A DNA stretch of 64,000 bases. Origin: an uncultured Butyricicoccus sp. GTDB taxonomy: Bacteria > Bacillota > Clostridia > Oscillospirales > Butyricicoccaceae. The stretch lies in assembly GCA_944384745.1 (NCBI GenBank), contig CALWUO010000002.1, positions 81,616 through 145,615 on the forward strand, read 5' to 3'. Positions 53,160-61,188 of this stretch are shown here, one piece after another. The notes below the pieces were generated by a model. The model ran no database searches. It saw only the letters and a list, made by a program, of their open reading frames with translations, and had not been told where the DNA came from. Both the position numbers and the translations under genes were made by a program. Every line of letters starts with the position of its first letter. Position 1 is the first letter of the stretch.

Positions 53160-53549
53160 ATGAAAAATGTAATTTCCACAGCTTTAGCACCAGCAGCTAT
53201 TGGCCCATATTCTCAGGCAATCGAAGTAAATGGCACAATTTACACATCTGGTCAAATTCCATTAGACCCAGCAACTGGAGAAATCGTTGGAACAACTATT
53301 GAGGAGCAAGCAGAACAAGTAATGAAAAATTTAAAAGCTGTTTTAGCTTATGCTGGCGTTGGTATGGATTGCGTAGTTAAAACAACCTGCTTTTTAGCTG
53401 ACCTTGCTGACTTTACTGCATTTAATGAAGTTTATGGAAAGTATTTCCCAGAAAATCCTCCAGCCCGTTCTTGTTTCCAAGTAGCAGCTTTACCAAAGAA
53501 TGCTAAAGTTGAAGTTGAAATGATTGCGGTTAAACCACAGATTAAGTGA
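53160..53549 (+). CDS. ridA: RidA family enamine/imine deaminase
   Basis: RidA hydrolyses reactive enamines and imines such as 2-aminoacrylate released by PLP enzymes. The 129-residue sequence has the family pattern ISTALAPAAIGPYSQAI, YTSGQIPLDP and NPPARSCFQVAALPK, the Arg being the catalytic one, and EVEMIAV near the end. It lies in an operon with typA. Confidence 0.93.
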   Translation: MKNVISTALAPAAIGPYSQAIEVNGTIYTSGQIPLDPATGEIVGTTIEEQAEQVMKNLKAVLAYAGVGMDCVVKTTCFLADLADFTAFNEVYGKYFPENPPARSCFQVAALPKNAKVEVEMIAVKPQIK

Positions 53550-53557
53550 TAAATAGG

Positions 53558-53590
53558 GCGTGTTATCTTAGCGGTAACACGCTTTTATTA
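53558..53590 (+). terminator. terminator of typA-ridA
   Basis: GCGTGTTA/TAACACGC stem with a T-rich tail. Confidence 0.8.
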
Positions 53591-53699
53591 TGGTTGTCTT
53601 GTGCTTACCCTGTGTTTGTGTTAAAATAATTACATTAGATATATAAAAAATACCCATAGCTTTATAGTGTAGGGTTAATAAATGGGAGGGTGTTTTTTC

Positions 53700-54059
53700 T
53701 TGAAAATTCAGGAATCAGCAGAAAATTATCTGGAAGCTATACTCATGATTACAAATGAAAAAGGCTCTTGCCGCTCAATAGATGTTGCACAATTTTTGGA
53801 GTTTTCTAAACCTAGTGTAAGTCGTGCTATGGGACTTTTAAGAGAAAATGGTTATGTTATAATGGACGAAAACGGTCTTTTAAGCCTTACCGAGGCAGGT
53901 CAGGAAATTGCAGACCGAATATTAGAACGTCATGAACTTTTAACAAAATGGCTTATTCGTTTGGGTGTTTCGGAGGAAATAGCACAAGCTGACGCTTGCA
54001 GAATTGAGCATGTTATAAGTGTGGAAACTTTTGATAAGATAAAAGCTCATATTAAATAA
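53700..54059 (+). CDS. DtxR/MntR-family metal-dependent regulator
   Basis: The protein starts with the MntR-type helix ESAENYLEAILMITNEKG, then a winged helix (SIDVAQFLEFSKPSVSRAMGLLRENGYV), then a dimerisation/metal-binding part with ILERHELLTKWLIRLGV and AQADACRIEHVISVETFDKI. At 119 residues it has no SH3-like third domain. A frame from 53682 exists, but GGGAGGG lies after that ATG, so the TTG at 53700 is preferred. Mn2+ or Fe2+ sensing is inferred; no metal transporter gene is adjacent. Confidence 0.85.
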   Translation: MKIQESAENYLEAILMITNEKGSCRSIDVAQFLEFSKPSVSRAMGLLRENGYVIMDENGLLSLTEAGQEIADRILERHELLTKWLIRLGVSEEIAQADACRIEHVISVETFDKIKAHIK

Positions 54060-54064
54060 TATCT

Positions 54065-54093
54065 TGCGGAATGCTTATGTGTTCCGCTTTTTT
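54065..54093 (+). terminator. terminator of the DtxR/MntR-like gene
   Basis: GCGGAA/TTCCGC stem followed by T residues. Confidence 0.65.
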
Positions 54094-54185
54094 ATACACA
54101 AAATGCGTTTTTTTGCTTTTTAAATCTTTATAATAGATGTATAATAATAAAAGATATTAGTCCTTTTGAAAGGAGAACTTCAAAA

Positions 54186-55121
54186 ATGGCGGAATTTATA
54201 TCACATTATTTGTTTGGTCAAGAAGTGCTGAAATTTATGCCTAAAGCCGCACAAAACGCAGCTAAAACGTATAAAGCAGCATTTAATTGGGGGCTACATG
54301 GTCCAGACCCGCTTTTCTATCATGCACTTGCTTTAGGTGCTCCGTTTAAAAAATATGGTAATTTAATGCATTCACAGAAAACAGATGAATTGTTTTATGC
54401 TTTTTCTCGTGCTGTAAATAGATTGTGTGATGAGCGTCAAATAATGGCTCAAGCATATTTTTATGGCTTTTTATGTCATTATGCACTTGATAGCAATATT
54501 CACCCTTATGTATATTGTCGTCAACTTGAATGGAAAGAAAAAAAGCCTAATATGAATGATATATCCATTCATTGCAGAATTGAAAATGATATAGACCATG
54601 AGCTTTATATGGCAAAATTTAAAAAACCTGTAACCGATTTTGACATAGATAATGAATATAAATTAAGCGAAGAAGAACTTGCAATTATTTCTGTTATACT
54701 TCATTATATTTTAAAATCTGTATATAATATTGATATAGCAACTAAAAAGATTAGAATAAGCTTTGAAGAAATGCGTGGAATTATAAAAATCCTTTATAGT
54801 AAAAATCAGAAAATATGTGAAAGCCTTAAAAAACTTGAATGTATTTTCGGAAAAGGTTTATTTACAGGGCATTTAAAAACAGAAAAACCTAATTGGGATT
54901 GTTTAAACCTTAAACACAGCCCTTGGTTTAATTCTTGGCAACCTGATGATTTAAGATTTGAATCTGTGCCTGAAATATTTGATATTGCAAGTAAACAAGC
55001 AGCAAGTCTTGCTTTGCAATATTCATCAGAACTTGATGCAGGCTGGATGTTACTTCATCATTTTGATGTTCCATTTGATAATGGTAATCCGAAAAATAGA
55101 GCTTTTAAACAGCTTGATTAA
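54186..55121 (+). CDS. zinc-dependent phospholipase C-like protein
   Basis: The sequence follows the zinc-dependent phospholipase C fold seen in intracellular clostridial proteins: ISHYLFGQEVLKFMP at the N terminus, WGLHGPDPLFYHAL near residue 35-50, GFLCHYALDSNIHPYVY near 98-115 and HCRIENDIDHELY near 130, supplying His, Asp and Glu metal ligands. There is no signal peptide, unlike secreted toxins, so action is presumably cytoplasmic and substrate unknown. AAAGGAG precedes the start. The alcohol dehydrogenase gene begins 27 bases later. Confidence 0.83.
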   Translation: MAEFISHYLFGQEVLKFMPKAAQNAAKTYKAAFNWGLHGPDPLFYHALALGAPFKKYGNLMHSQKTDELFYAFSRAVNRLCDERQIMAQAYFYGFLCHYALDSNIHPYVYCRQLEWKEKKPNMNDISIHCRIENDIDHELYMAKFKKPVTDFDIDNEYKLSEEELAIISVILHYILKSVYNIDIATKKIRISFEEMRGIIKILYSKNQKICESLKKLECIFGKGLFTGHLKTEKPNWDCLNLKHSPWFNSWQPDDLRFESVPEIFDIASKQAASLALQYSSELDAGWMLLHHFDVPFDNGNPKNRAFKQLD

Positions 55122-55148
55122 AAGTATAATTTATGGAGGGAAAACAAT

Positions 55149-56336
55149 ATGAATAATTTTACTTTCTGTACACCAACAAAGGTTATCTTTGGTAGAGATG
55201 TAGAAAAACAAATAGGTGAAACTATTAAACAATATGGTGCTTCTCGTGTGCTTATTCATTATGGCGGTGGTTCTGTTAAAAAAACAGGTCTATTTGATAA
55301 AATTGTAAGCTCGCTTGAAAGTGCAGGTTTAAGTTATATAGAACTTGGTGGAGTTCAGCCAAACCCTAAGTTATCATTTATACATAAGGGTATTGAACTT
55401 TGCAAAAAGGAAAATATAGACTTTATATTAGCTGTTGGTGGCGGAAGTGTTATTGACTCATCTAAAGCCATTGGTGTTGGCTTGGTAACTGGTAATGACC
55501 CTTGGCAATATGCATCTACTGGCACTCACCCAGAACCAAATCAGGTTTTCCCAGTTGGAGTTGTATTGACTATTTCAGCGGCAGGCAGTGAAATGTCTAA
55601 CTCTGATGTTATTACAAATGATACAATTACTCCTTGGGTAAAACAGGGCATTACCTCTGAAACTGTACGCCCTCTAGTTGCATTTATGAACCCTGAAAAC
55701 ACATTTACTGTGTCTAAATTCCAAACTGGTTGCGGTATTGTTGATATTATGATGCATACTATGGAACGTTATTTCCTTGGTGTTTGCGATTGTGATTTAA
55801 CTGAAAGATTAGCTGAGGGTCTTTTAATTGCTGTGCGTGATGCAGGCAGAGTTGTTATTGAAAATCCAGAGGATTATGAAGCAAGAGCAACTTTAATGTG
55901 GGCATCTTCACTAAGTCATAATGATATAACTGGTTGTGGTAAACCACGTTATTTCCCAGTGCATAAGCTTGAGCACCCTGTATCTGCATTACATGATAAT
56001 ATATCTCATGGTGCTGGTCTATCTGTACTATTCCCAGCTTGGGCTGAGTTTGTTATGAAATACGACACTATGAAATTTGCTCAACTTGCAAACAGACTTT
56101 GGGGTGTAGAGATGAACTTTGACCACCCAGAAAAAACTGCTGTTGATGGTATTAAGGCTATGAGAGCATATTTTAAAGAAATTGGTATGCCTATAACTAT
56201 GAGTGAGTTAGGTCTAAAGCCAGAGGATTATGAGGACATTATAAATCTAACAACTAAAAATGGAACAGCTACAATTAAAAGCTATATTCCACTTGGTAAA
56301 GAGGAAATTAGAGAGATTTATAAGCTTGCAGAATAA
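55149..56336 (+). CDS. iron-containing alcohol dehydrogenase (butanol dehydrogenase type)
   Basis: It should reduce aldehydes to alcohols with NAD(P)H, using an iron centre. The GGGS-containing VGGGSVIDSSKAIGVG lies near residues 95-110 and the metal ligands are in HKLEHPVSALHDNISHGAG near 275-295. Its 395 residues and NFTFCTPTKVIFGRD start match the YqhD/BdhA-like subgroup. TGGAGGG precedes the start. Substrate is not evident. Confidence 0.92.
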   Translation: MNNFTFCTPTKVIFGRDVEKQIGETIKQYGASRVLIHYGGGSVKKTGLFDKIVSSLESAGLSYIELGGVQPNPKLSFIHKGIELCKKENIDFILAVGGGSVIDSSKAIGVGLVTGNDPWQYASTGTHPEPNQVFPVGVVLTISAAGSEMSNSDVITNDTITPWVKQGITSETVRPLVAFMNPENTFTVSKFQTGCGIVDIMMHTMERYFLGVCDCDLTERLAEGLLIAVRDAGRVVIENPEDYEARATLMWASSLSHNDITGCGKPRYFPVHKLEHPVSALHDNISHGAGLSVLFPAWAEFVMKYDTMKFAQLANRLWGVEMNFDHPEKTAVDGIKAMRAYFKEIGMPITMSELGLKPEDYEDIINLTTKNGTATIKSYIPLGKEEIREIYKLAE

Positions 56337-56342
56337 AAATAT

Positions 56343-56372
56343 GGCGTATCACAAAAAAGTGATACGCCTTTT
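56343..56372 (+). terminator. terminator of the alcohol dehydrogenase gene
   Basis: GGCGTATCAC/GTGATACGCC is a perfect 10-bp stem with a short T run; it may also serve spoIIQ on the other strand. Confidence 0.8.
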
Positions 56373-56375
56373 GCT

Positions 56376-57158
56376 TTAAGTCTCAGGGTCAACTGGAACA
56401 CCGTCAGCATCTAAAAGTTCAAAATGCAAATGTGCAGATTGATTTGCCTCAGCTGGTACTAATTCGGCAATAGTACCTATAACATCGCCTGCACTTACTT
56501 TACTATTTACTTTTACCTTTACATCTTCATTAAGTCCACGATAAACAGCGGTTCTATTATCAGAAAGTTTTATTGTAACACATGAACCCCATAAAGAGTC
56601 ATTTGTTATATCAGTAACTTCACCATTTTGAACTGCATAAACATGGTCACCTGCATTACCAGCATAATCTGTGCCTGTATGCACACGCCAATCACCAAAT
56701 GTTTCTTGATAAATAAGCTTAGTTCCTGAAAAAGCCTGACTTACTTCACCCTCAGCTGGTCTAACCCATACAGTATTAGTTGATGCGGTTTCTTCAACTT
56801 TTTCTGGTTGTTCAGATATAACAGGTGTTGTTGTTTCCTCTGTTTCCTCGATAGTAGGTTCAATTATCTCATCAGATGTTTCTGTAATTACAGTGTCATC
56901 TAATAAGCTGTCAGTTTGTAATCTTTCTTCATCATCTAGTAAATTATCAACAGGGTCTTGTAGAACATCTTCTTCAGGTTCCCATGTGGTTTGTGGTAAA
57001 TCTGGAACATATTCCACGGAATCCATTGATGCAGTGTTAGAAATTGGTGCAAAGAATAATACATAACCTGAAATTGCTATTGCGATAGCACAGACAGTCA
57101 GGATTATGTAAAATCCTCTGTTTTGTGCAACTGTTTGACGTCTTGTGTTTTTTTGCAT
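56376..57158 (-). CDS. spoIIQ: M23 peptidase SpoIIQ (sporulation engulfment)
   Basis: An N-terminal helix (about 16-38) anchors the protein in the forespore membrane. A long acidic, Thr-rich linker (about 50-135) leads to a LytM/M23 domain. Both zinc-site motifs are intact: HTGTDYAG (HxxxxD) and HLHFEL (HxH), so it should be an active endopeptidase, as in many clostridia and unlike Bacillus subtilis SpoIIQ. The upstream frame to 57173 is not used because GGAGGTGG precedes the ATG at 57158. It follows spoIID, the usual engulfment pair. Confidence 0.88.
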   Translation of the reverse strand: MQKNTRRQTVAQNRGFYIILTVCAIAIAISGYVLFFAPISNTASMDSVEYVPDLPQTTWEPEEDVLQDPVDNLLDDEERLQTDSLLDDTVITETSDEIIEPTIEETEETTTPVISEQPEKVEETASTNTVWVRPAEGEVSQAFSGTKLIYQETFGDWRVHTGTDYAGNAGDHVYAVQNGEVTDITNDSLWGSCVTIKLSDNRTAVYRGLNEDVKVKVNSKVSAGDVIGTIAELVPAEANQSAHLHFELLDADGVPVDPET

Positions 57159-57213
57159 ATTTTCCACCTCCAAGTTTATTATGGACGGTGAACACTATGC
57201 TTATACAAAATTA

Positions 57214-58206
57214 TTATATTATTTCATCAAGTGATTTAATTTGTGTGCCTTGATAATAATGCGTTAAAATTTCATCATAAGTTTTACCTTGTTCAGCCAG
57301 ATATTTTGCACCATATTGACTAAGTCCAACTCCATGACCATAACCAGTTGTATTAAATGAAATAGTGTCTTCTGATGTGCTAACTGTAAAATTGGTTGAA
57401 TTTAATCCAAGTGTTTCTCTTAAATCTGTACCCGTAACCTGAACAGAGCCAAGTTTTACTGTTTTTATGCCCCCAGCAGGTGAACGTTCACTTGCAGCAA
57501 ACCATGTTTCAGGTTTACCAGTTAAATCAGCTGATGGAATAGCTTTTTTTATTATATCTCTAAATTCATCAAGCGAAAAAGTAACTGTTTCTTTATATTT
57601 AGAACATGCATCTCCACCTTTACTCTCAACACTTACAAGATATGGTATATCACTGCCCCAAACATCTTTTGCACTTTCGGTCAATTCGCAAGATGCCGCA
57701 CTAAATACCGCTATAATAGGCTTGTTTTCATATGTTACAATCAAATCTTTAGTATCATTTACCGCCTGCATAATTATATTTTGATAATTTTCACCGCTAT
57801 CACCCCAACTTGCTACTTTTTCAGCAAGTGGTTTATATGCCGCACAATGATGAAAATCATCACATACATCTGCATTAGGGTGAGTGTCTGACCTTCCTGC
57901 TTCCATTTTATATACTGCATATGTTCTTGCGGCTACTGCTTGAGCTTTTATTGCTTCAACAGGAAAATCAGGGGAAATTTCAGAAGCAACTACACCAGCT
58001 ATATAATCCTCAAGGTTTATTTCCTCAGTTTTGCCATTTACTAAAACGGTTATAGTTTGACCACTTTCAATTTGTGCATTTGCATGAACAGATAGCATAT
58101 CTTGCATAAAGTTATTATCAGAGCTATTATTTATATATTGTATTGAAATGGGCAATAAGTATATAAAAATAGTTAAAACTATGCCAAGAGATATTATTTT
58201 ACGCAT
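57214..58206 (-). CDS. spoIID: stage II sporulation protein D (lytic transglycosylase)
   Basis: SpoIID cuts peptidoglycan during forespore engulfment. An N-terminal membrane anchor (about 5-25) is followed by the SpoIID domain with LEDYIAGVVASEI, FPVEAIKAQAVAARTYAVYKM, VFSAASCELTESAKDVW and GYGHGVGLSQYGAKYLAEQG. The length of 330 residues is normal. GGAGGG precedes the ATG. It is followed by spoIIQ; both act under mother-cell and forespore control, but no sigma-E or sigma-F promoter was clearly identified. Confidence 0.94.
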   Translation of the reverse strand: MRKIISLGIVLTIFIYLLPISIQYINNSSDNNFMQDMLSVHANAQIESGQTITVLVNGKTEEINLEDYIAGVVASEISPDFPVEAIKAQAVAARTYAVYKMEAGRSDTHPNADVCDDFHHCAAYKPLAEKVASWGDSGENYQNIIMQAVNDTKDLIVTYENKPIIAVFSAASCELTESAKDVWGSDIPYLVSVESKGGDACSKYKETVTFSLDEFRDIIKKAIPSADLTGKPETWFAASERSPAGGIKTVKLGSVQVTGTDLRETLGLNSTNFTVSTSEDTISFNTTGYGHGVGLSQYGAKYLAEQGKTYDEILTHYYQGTQIKSLDEII

Positions 58207-58259
58207 TTTAACCCTCCATTATTTTAATATAGCTTTTTTAATTTGTATATGTTGTTACA

Positions 58260-58288
58260 TTGACTTTATTACATGAATACGGTAAAAT
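58260..58288 (+). promoter_or_regulatory. promoter of citrate synthase gene
   Basis: TTGACT at 58260-58265 and TAAAAT at 58283-58288 are 17 bases apart, 40 bases before the start. Confidence 0.65.
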
Positions 58289-58328
58289 AATTCCATTATA
58301 AACTAATAAAAGGGGAGTGTGAGTATAA

Positions 58329-59696
58329 ATGAACCATACATTGCAAGAAATTGATAGTTCAGTTGTTTCTAACTTATGCGAAAACCTTGCACCTTATAAC
58401 CATATTCGTTCAGAGTTATTCTCTAGGTATGGTGTTAAAAAGGGTTTGCGTAATTCTGATGGTACTGGTGTAGTTGCAGGTATTACTAGACTTAGTAATG
58501 TTCATGGTTATATCATAAATGAGGGTGAACGTGAACCAATAGAGGGCAAATTAACCTATCGTGGTATTGACATTTATGACCTTATAAATGGTTTTGAAAG
58601 TGAAAACCGTTTTGGTTATGGTGAAGTTTCTTACTTGTTGTTATCTGGTAGACTTCCAAATAAAGATGAACTTAAAGCATTTAAATATACAATAGGTGAA
58701 GCTAGAACATTACCTGAAAATTTCACTGAAGATATCATTATGCGTGCACCAAGTAAAGACCTTATGAATAAACTTGCAAGTGCAACTTTGGCTCTTTATT
58801 CTTATGATAAAAATCCAGATGACACTTCTCTTGAAAATATAATGCGTCAAGCTATGGGACTTATTGCACGTTTTCCTGTTATTATTTCCCATGCTTATCA
58901 AGCTAAACGAAGATATTTTGACGGCACTTCTATGTATTTACATATTCCAGACGCTCATTCTTCTACGGCTGAAACAATTTTACATCTTATTAGACCAGAT
59001 GGAAAATTTACTGATGAAGAAGCAAAATTGCTTGATAGATGTTTGATTATACATGCGGAACACGGCGGCGGTAATAACTCAGCATTTTCTACACGTGTTA
59101 CATCTTCTTCGGGTACAGACACTTATTCTGCAATCGCTGCCGCTGTTGGTGCTCTTAAAGGTCCTAAGCATGGCGGTGCAAACCTTAAAGTTTGCCAAAT
59201 GTTTGATGATATTAAACATCATATAAAAGATTGGGCAGATGAAGAAGAAGTTTACAATTATTTAATTAAAATTCTAAATCGTGAAGCTAATGACAAAAGC
59301 GGTCTTATTTATGGTATGGGACATGCAATTTATACATTAAGTGACCCTCGTGCCGTAGCATTAAAGGCAGCAGCTAGACCTTTGGCAGAACAAAAGGGAT
59401 ACAAAAAGGAAATGGGGCTTATAGAATTAGTTGAAAAACTAACACCTAAAGCTTTTGCTGAAGTCAAAGGCAGTGATGTAAAAGTTATGTGTGCAAATGT
59501 TGATATGTATTCAGGATTTGTATATGAAATGCTTGGTATACCTAGAGAAATGTTCACTCCGCTTTTTGCGACTGCTAGAATTTCAGGCTGGCTTGGTCAT
59601 AGAATAGAGGAAGTTATGACAGGTGGTAAAATTATACGTCCTGCATATAAATCTATCAGCAAAAAAGGACAGTATATTCCAATCGAAAAAAGATAA
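58329..59696 (+). CDS. citrate synthase
   Basis: It condenses acetyl-CoA with oxaloacetate. The 455-residue protein has a long N-terminal part, then KLTYRGIDIYDLI, the catalytic EHGGGNNSAFSTRV (His) near 245 and GLIYGMGHAIYTLSDPR (His and Asp/Arg site) near 325. Only isolated citrate synthase is present here, with no aconitase or isocitrate dehydrogenase, so it probably supplies glutamate synthesis. AGGGGAG precedes the ATG. Confidence 0.94.
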   Translation: MNHTLQEIDSSVVSNLCENLAPYNHIRSELFSRYGVKKGLRNSDGTGVVAGITRLSNVHGYIINEGEREPIEGKLTYRGIDIYDLINGFESENRFGYGEVSYLLLSGRLPNKDELKAFKYTIGEARTLPENFTEDIIMRAPSKDLMNKLASATLALYSYDKNPDDTSLENIMRQAMGLIARFPVIISHAYQAKRRYFDGTSMYLHIPDAHSSTAETILHLIRPDGKFTDEEAKLLDRCLIIHAEHGGGNNSAFSTRVTSSSGTDTYSAIAAAVGALKGPKHGGANLKVCQMFDDIKHHIKDWADEEEVYNYLIKILNREANDKSGLIYGMGHAIYTLSDPRAVALKAAARPLAEQKGYKKEMGLIELVEKLTPKAFAEVKGSDVKVMCANVDMYSGFVYEMLGIPREMFTPLFATARISGWLGHRIEEVMTGGKIIRPAYKSISKKGQYIPIEKR

Positions 59697-59701
59697 AAAA
59701 T

Positions 59702-59736
59702 AACAGCAGGGTTGAACACCTGCTGTTTTAAATTTA
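59702..59736 (+). terminator. terminator of citrate synthase gene
   Basis: AACAGCAGG/CCTGCTGTT stem with a T-rich tail. Confidence 0.8.
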
Positions 59737-59756
59737 TAAAAACATAATCTTATTTA

Positions 59757-59791
59757 ATAAAAAAAGACACCTACTGAAAAGTAGATGTCTT
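59757..59791 (-). terminator. terminator of the six-tRNA unit
   Basis: On the minus strand AAGACATCTAC/GTAGGTGTCTT (one G-T pair) followed by a T run. Confidence 0.85.
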
Positions 59792-59793
59792 TC

Positions 59794-59869
59794 TGGTGGA
59801 AGTTAACGGGCTCGAACCGCTGACCCTCTGCTTGTAAGGCAGATGCTCTCCCAGCTGAGCTAAACTTCC
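59794..59869 (-). tRNA. tRNA-Val (anticodon TAC)
   Basis: 76 bases; acceptor GGAAGTT/AACTTCC, anticodon stem TCTGC/GCAGA around CTTACAA, encoded CCA. Last gene of the tRNA unit. Confidence 0.95.
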
Positions 59870-59873
59870 GAGA

Positions 59874-59949
59874 TGGTGGCCCATCGGAGGCTCGAACTCC
59901 GGACCCTCTGCTTAAAAGGCAGATGCTCTGCCTGCTGAGCTAATGGACC
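59874..59949 (-). tRNA. tRNA-Lys (anticodon TTT)
   Basis: 76 bases; acceptor GGTCCAT/ATGGGCC with one G-T pair, anticodon stem TCTGC/GCAGA around CTTTTAA, encoded CCA. Four bases separate it from tRNA-Val. Confidence 0.95.
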
Positions 59950-60054
59950 AAAAGGCAACCTCTTGAATTGCTGAAAAACCTTAGTTATTATAACACAGCA
60001 AAACGACAATGTCAAACATTTTTTTAAAAAATATGAGGAAACCAGAAAAAAAGT

Positions 60055-60128
60055 GGCTGGGACGGCTGGACTCGAACCAGCGGATGGAGGAGTCAAAGTC
60101 CTCTGCCTTACCACTTGGCTACGCCCCA
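60055..60128 (-). tRNA. tRNA-Gln (anticodon TTG)
   Basis: 74 bases; acceptor TGGGGCG/CGTCCCA, anticodon stem GAGGA/TCCTC around CTTTGAC, encoded CCA. Confidence 0.95.
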
Positions 60129-60144
60129 ACATTATATTGTTAGA

Positions 60145-60172
60145 TATAACGCACTGAATTCAGTGCGTTATA
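60145..60172. repeat. 28-bp perfect palindrome between tRNA-Gln and tRNA-His
   Basis: Fourteen-base arms (TATAACGCACTGAA and its complement) meet at a central GAATTC with no loop. In the precursor transcript it would form a hairpin without a T run, perhaps aiding tRNA processing. Confidence 0.75.
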
Positions 60173-60175
60173 CAG

Positions 60176-60253
60176 TGGGGTGAGTAATGGGATTCGAACC
60201 CACGGCCTTCAGAGCCACAATCTGACGCTCTAACCAACTGAGCTATACCCACC
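60176..60253 (-). tRNA. tRNA-His (anticodon GTG)
   Basis: 78 bases including the extra 5' G (-1) opposite C73 characteristic of histidine tRNA; acceptor GTGGGTA/TACTCAC, anticodon loop TTGTGGC, encoded CCA. Confidence 0.94.
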
Positions 60254-60273
60254 ATATAAAAAAAGAAAAAACG

Positions 60274-60350
60274 TGGCGCGCCAGGAGGGACTCGAACCCC
60301 CGGCCTACTGCTTAGAAGGCAGTTGCTCTATCCAGCTGAGCTACTGGCGC
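60274..60350 (-). tRNA. tRNA-Arg (anticodon TCT)
   Basis: 77 bases; acceptor GCGCCAG/CTGGCGC, anticodon stem ACTGC/GCAGT around CTTCTAA, encoded CCA. Confidence 0.95.
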
Positions 60351-60387
60351 ATAGGTTATCCCGACCTAGGCAACTAGGTGTTTTTAA

Positions 60388-60461
60388 TGGAGCGGGTGAT
60401 GGGAATCGAACCCACGTGTTCAGCTTGGAAGGCTGACATTCTACCATTGAACTACACCCGC
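60388..60461 (-). tRNA. tRNA-Gly (anticodon TCC)
   Basis: 74 bases; acceptor GCGGGTG/CACCCGC, anticodon stem TCAGC/GCTGA around CTTCCAA, encoded CCA. First gene of the tRNA unit. Confidence 0.95.
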
Positions 60462-60491
60462 ATAACGTCGTGTGTTTTCTGACACTCATAT

Positions 60492-60520
60492 ATATTAACA
60501 GTTGTTAAACCAAATGTCAA
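60492..60520 (-). promoter_or_regulatory. promoter of the tRNA unit
   Basis: On the minus strand TTGACA (60520-60515) and TAATAT (60497-60492) are 17 bases apart, about 30 bases before tRNA-Gly. A single transcript Gly-Arg-His-Gln-Lys-Val is implied. Confidence 0.75.
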
Positions 60521-60560
60521 CAACTTTTTTCATATTTTTAAAAAACTTTTTGAAATACAA

Positions 60561-60592
60561 GAAAAAAGCTCGACTTGTGCGAAAGTCGAGCC
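60561..60592 (-). terminator. terminator of the ferredoxin gene
   Basis: On the minus strand GCTCGACTT/AAGTCGAGC is a perfect 9-bp stem followed by six T residues. Confidence 0.85.
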
Positions 60593-60625
60593 TTTATCTA
60601 AATCTTTTTTTAGTCCGTTAAGGAA

Positions 60626-60796
60626 TTAGCCCTGAGAGATAGCACCTACTGGGCAGCCACCAGCACAAGAACCACAATCAACACAAGCGTCTGGATTGAT
60701 TTCGTACTTGCCATCGCCCTCGGAGATAGCACCTACTGGACACTCACCAGCACAAGAACCACAGCTAATGCAAGCGTCAGAAATTACGTATGCCAT
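60626..60796 (-). CDS. 2[4Fe-4S] ferredoxin, clostridial type
   Basis: A 56-residue low-potential electron carrier. Two almost identical cluster motifs, CISCGSCAGECPVGAIS and CVDCGSCAGGCPVGAIS, follow the CxxCxxCxxxCP pattern and reflect the internal duplication typical of clostridial ferredoxin. AGAGGAGG precedes the ATG, and a promoter and terminator flank it, so it is a single-gene unit. It is a plausible electron donor to the Rnf complex encoded 28 kb away, and an acceptor for pyruvate:ferredoxin oxidoreductase or hydrogenase encoded elsewhere. Confidence 0.95.
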   Translation of the reverse strand: MAYVISDACISCGSCAGECPVGAISEGDGKYEINPDACVDCGSCAGGCPVGAISQG

Positions 60797-60827
60797 AAAA
60801 AGCACCTCCTCTAAAAATTACACTCTC

Positions 60828-60855
60828 ATTGTAACACAAGTTTTAAAAATTACAA
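60828..60855 (-). promoter_or_regulatory. promoter of the ferredoxin gene
   Basis: On the minus strand TTGTAA (60855-60850) and TACAAT (60833-60828) are 16 bases apart. Confidence 0.65.
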
Positions 60856-61052
60856 GAGATTTTGTGCATGTTAGCCATTTGCAACTTTATGTTAGCACAT
60901 GACAACTGGTAGATTGCACCTATATAACATAATATCTATAAAGATAGACCTACAAATAAATTAAAATCAAAAAAATAAAAAACTTTAAAAAACAGCGAAA
61001 TAATTAGTATTAAAGAGAAAACAAGAGATAATCTCAAATAATAAAATGATAA

Positions 61053-61070
61053 AGGTCAGAAAAGGTCAAA
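61053..61070 (+). promoter_or_regulatory. CtsR operator, upstream copy
   Basis: AGGTCAG-AAA-AGGTCAAA-type direct heptad repeat matches the CtsR consensus (A/GGTCAAA spaced by three bases). It lies just upstream of the -35 element. Confidence 0.8.
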
Positions 61071-61078
61071 AATAACAC

Positions 61079-61106
61079 TTGCAAATATTTTTTTCTGGTG
61101 TATAAT
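61079..61106 (+). promoter_or_regulatory. promoter of the ctsR-clpC operon
   Basis: TTGCAA at 61079-61084 and a perfect TATAAT at 61101-61106 are 16 bases apart, bracketed by two CtsR operators. Confidence 0.75.
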
Positions 61107-61117
61107 AAAAGCATAAA

Positions 61118-61136
61118 AGGTCAAAGAAAGTCAAAG
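61118..61136 (+). promoter_or_regulatory. CtsR operator, downstream copy
   Basis: AGGTCAAAGAAAGTCAAAG is a CtsR heptad direct repeat with one mismatch, positioned just after the transcription start. AT-rich DNA between 60856 and 61052 shows no other feature. Confidence 0.8.
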
Positions 61137-61188
61137 TCAGAAAATATTAAAATCTGACAGTGTTTAAAATAGATTGGAGATGGTAAAT

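Noticed and set aside
59794..60461. Integration site or mobile element at the tRNA cluster
   Set aside because: All six tRNA genes are intact, no integrase or duplicated tRNA 3' end is seen, and neighbours are housekeeping genes.
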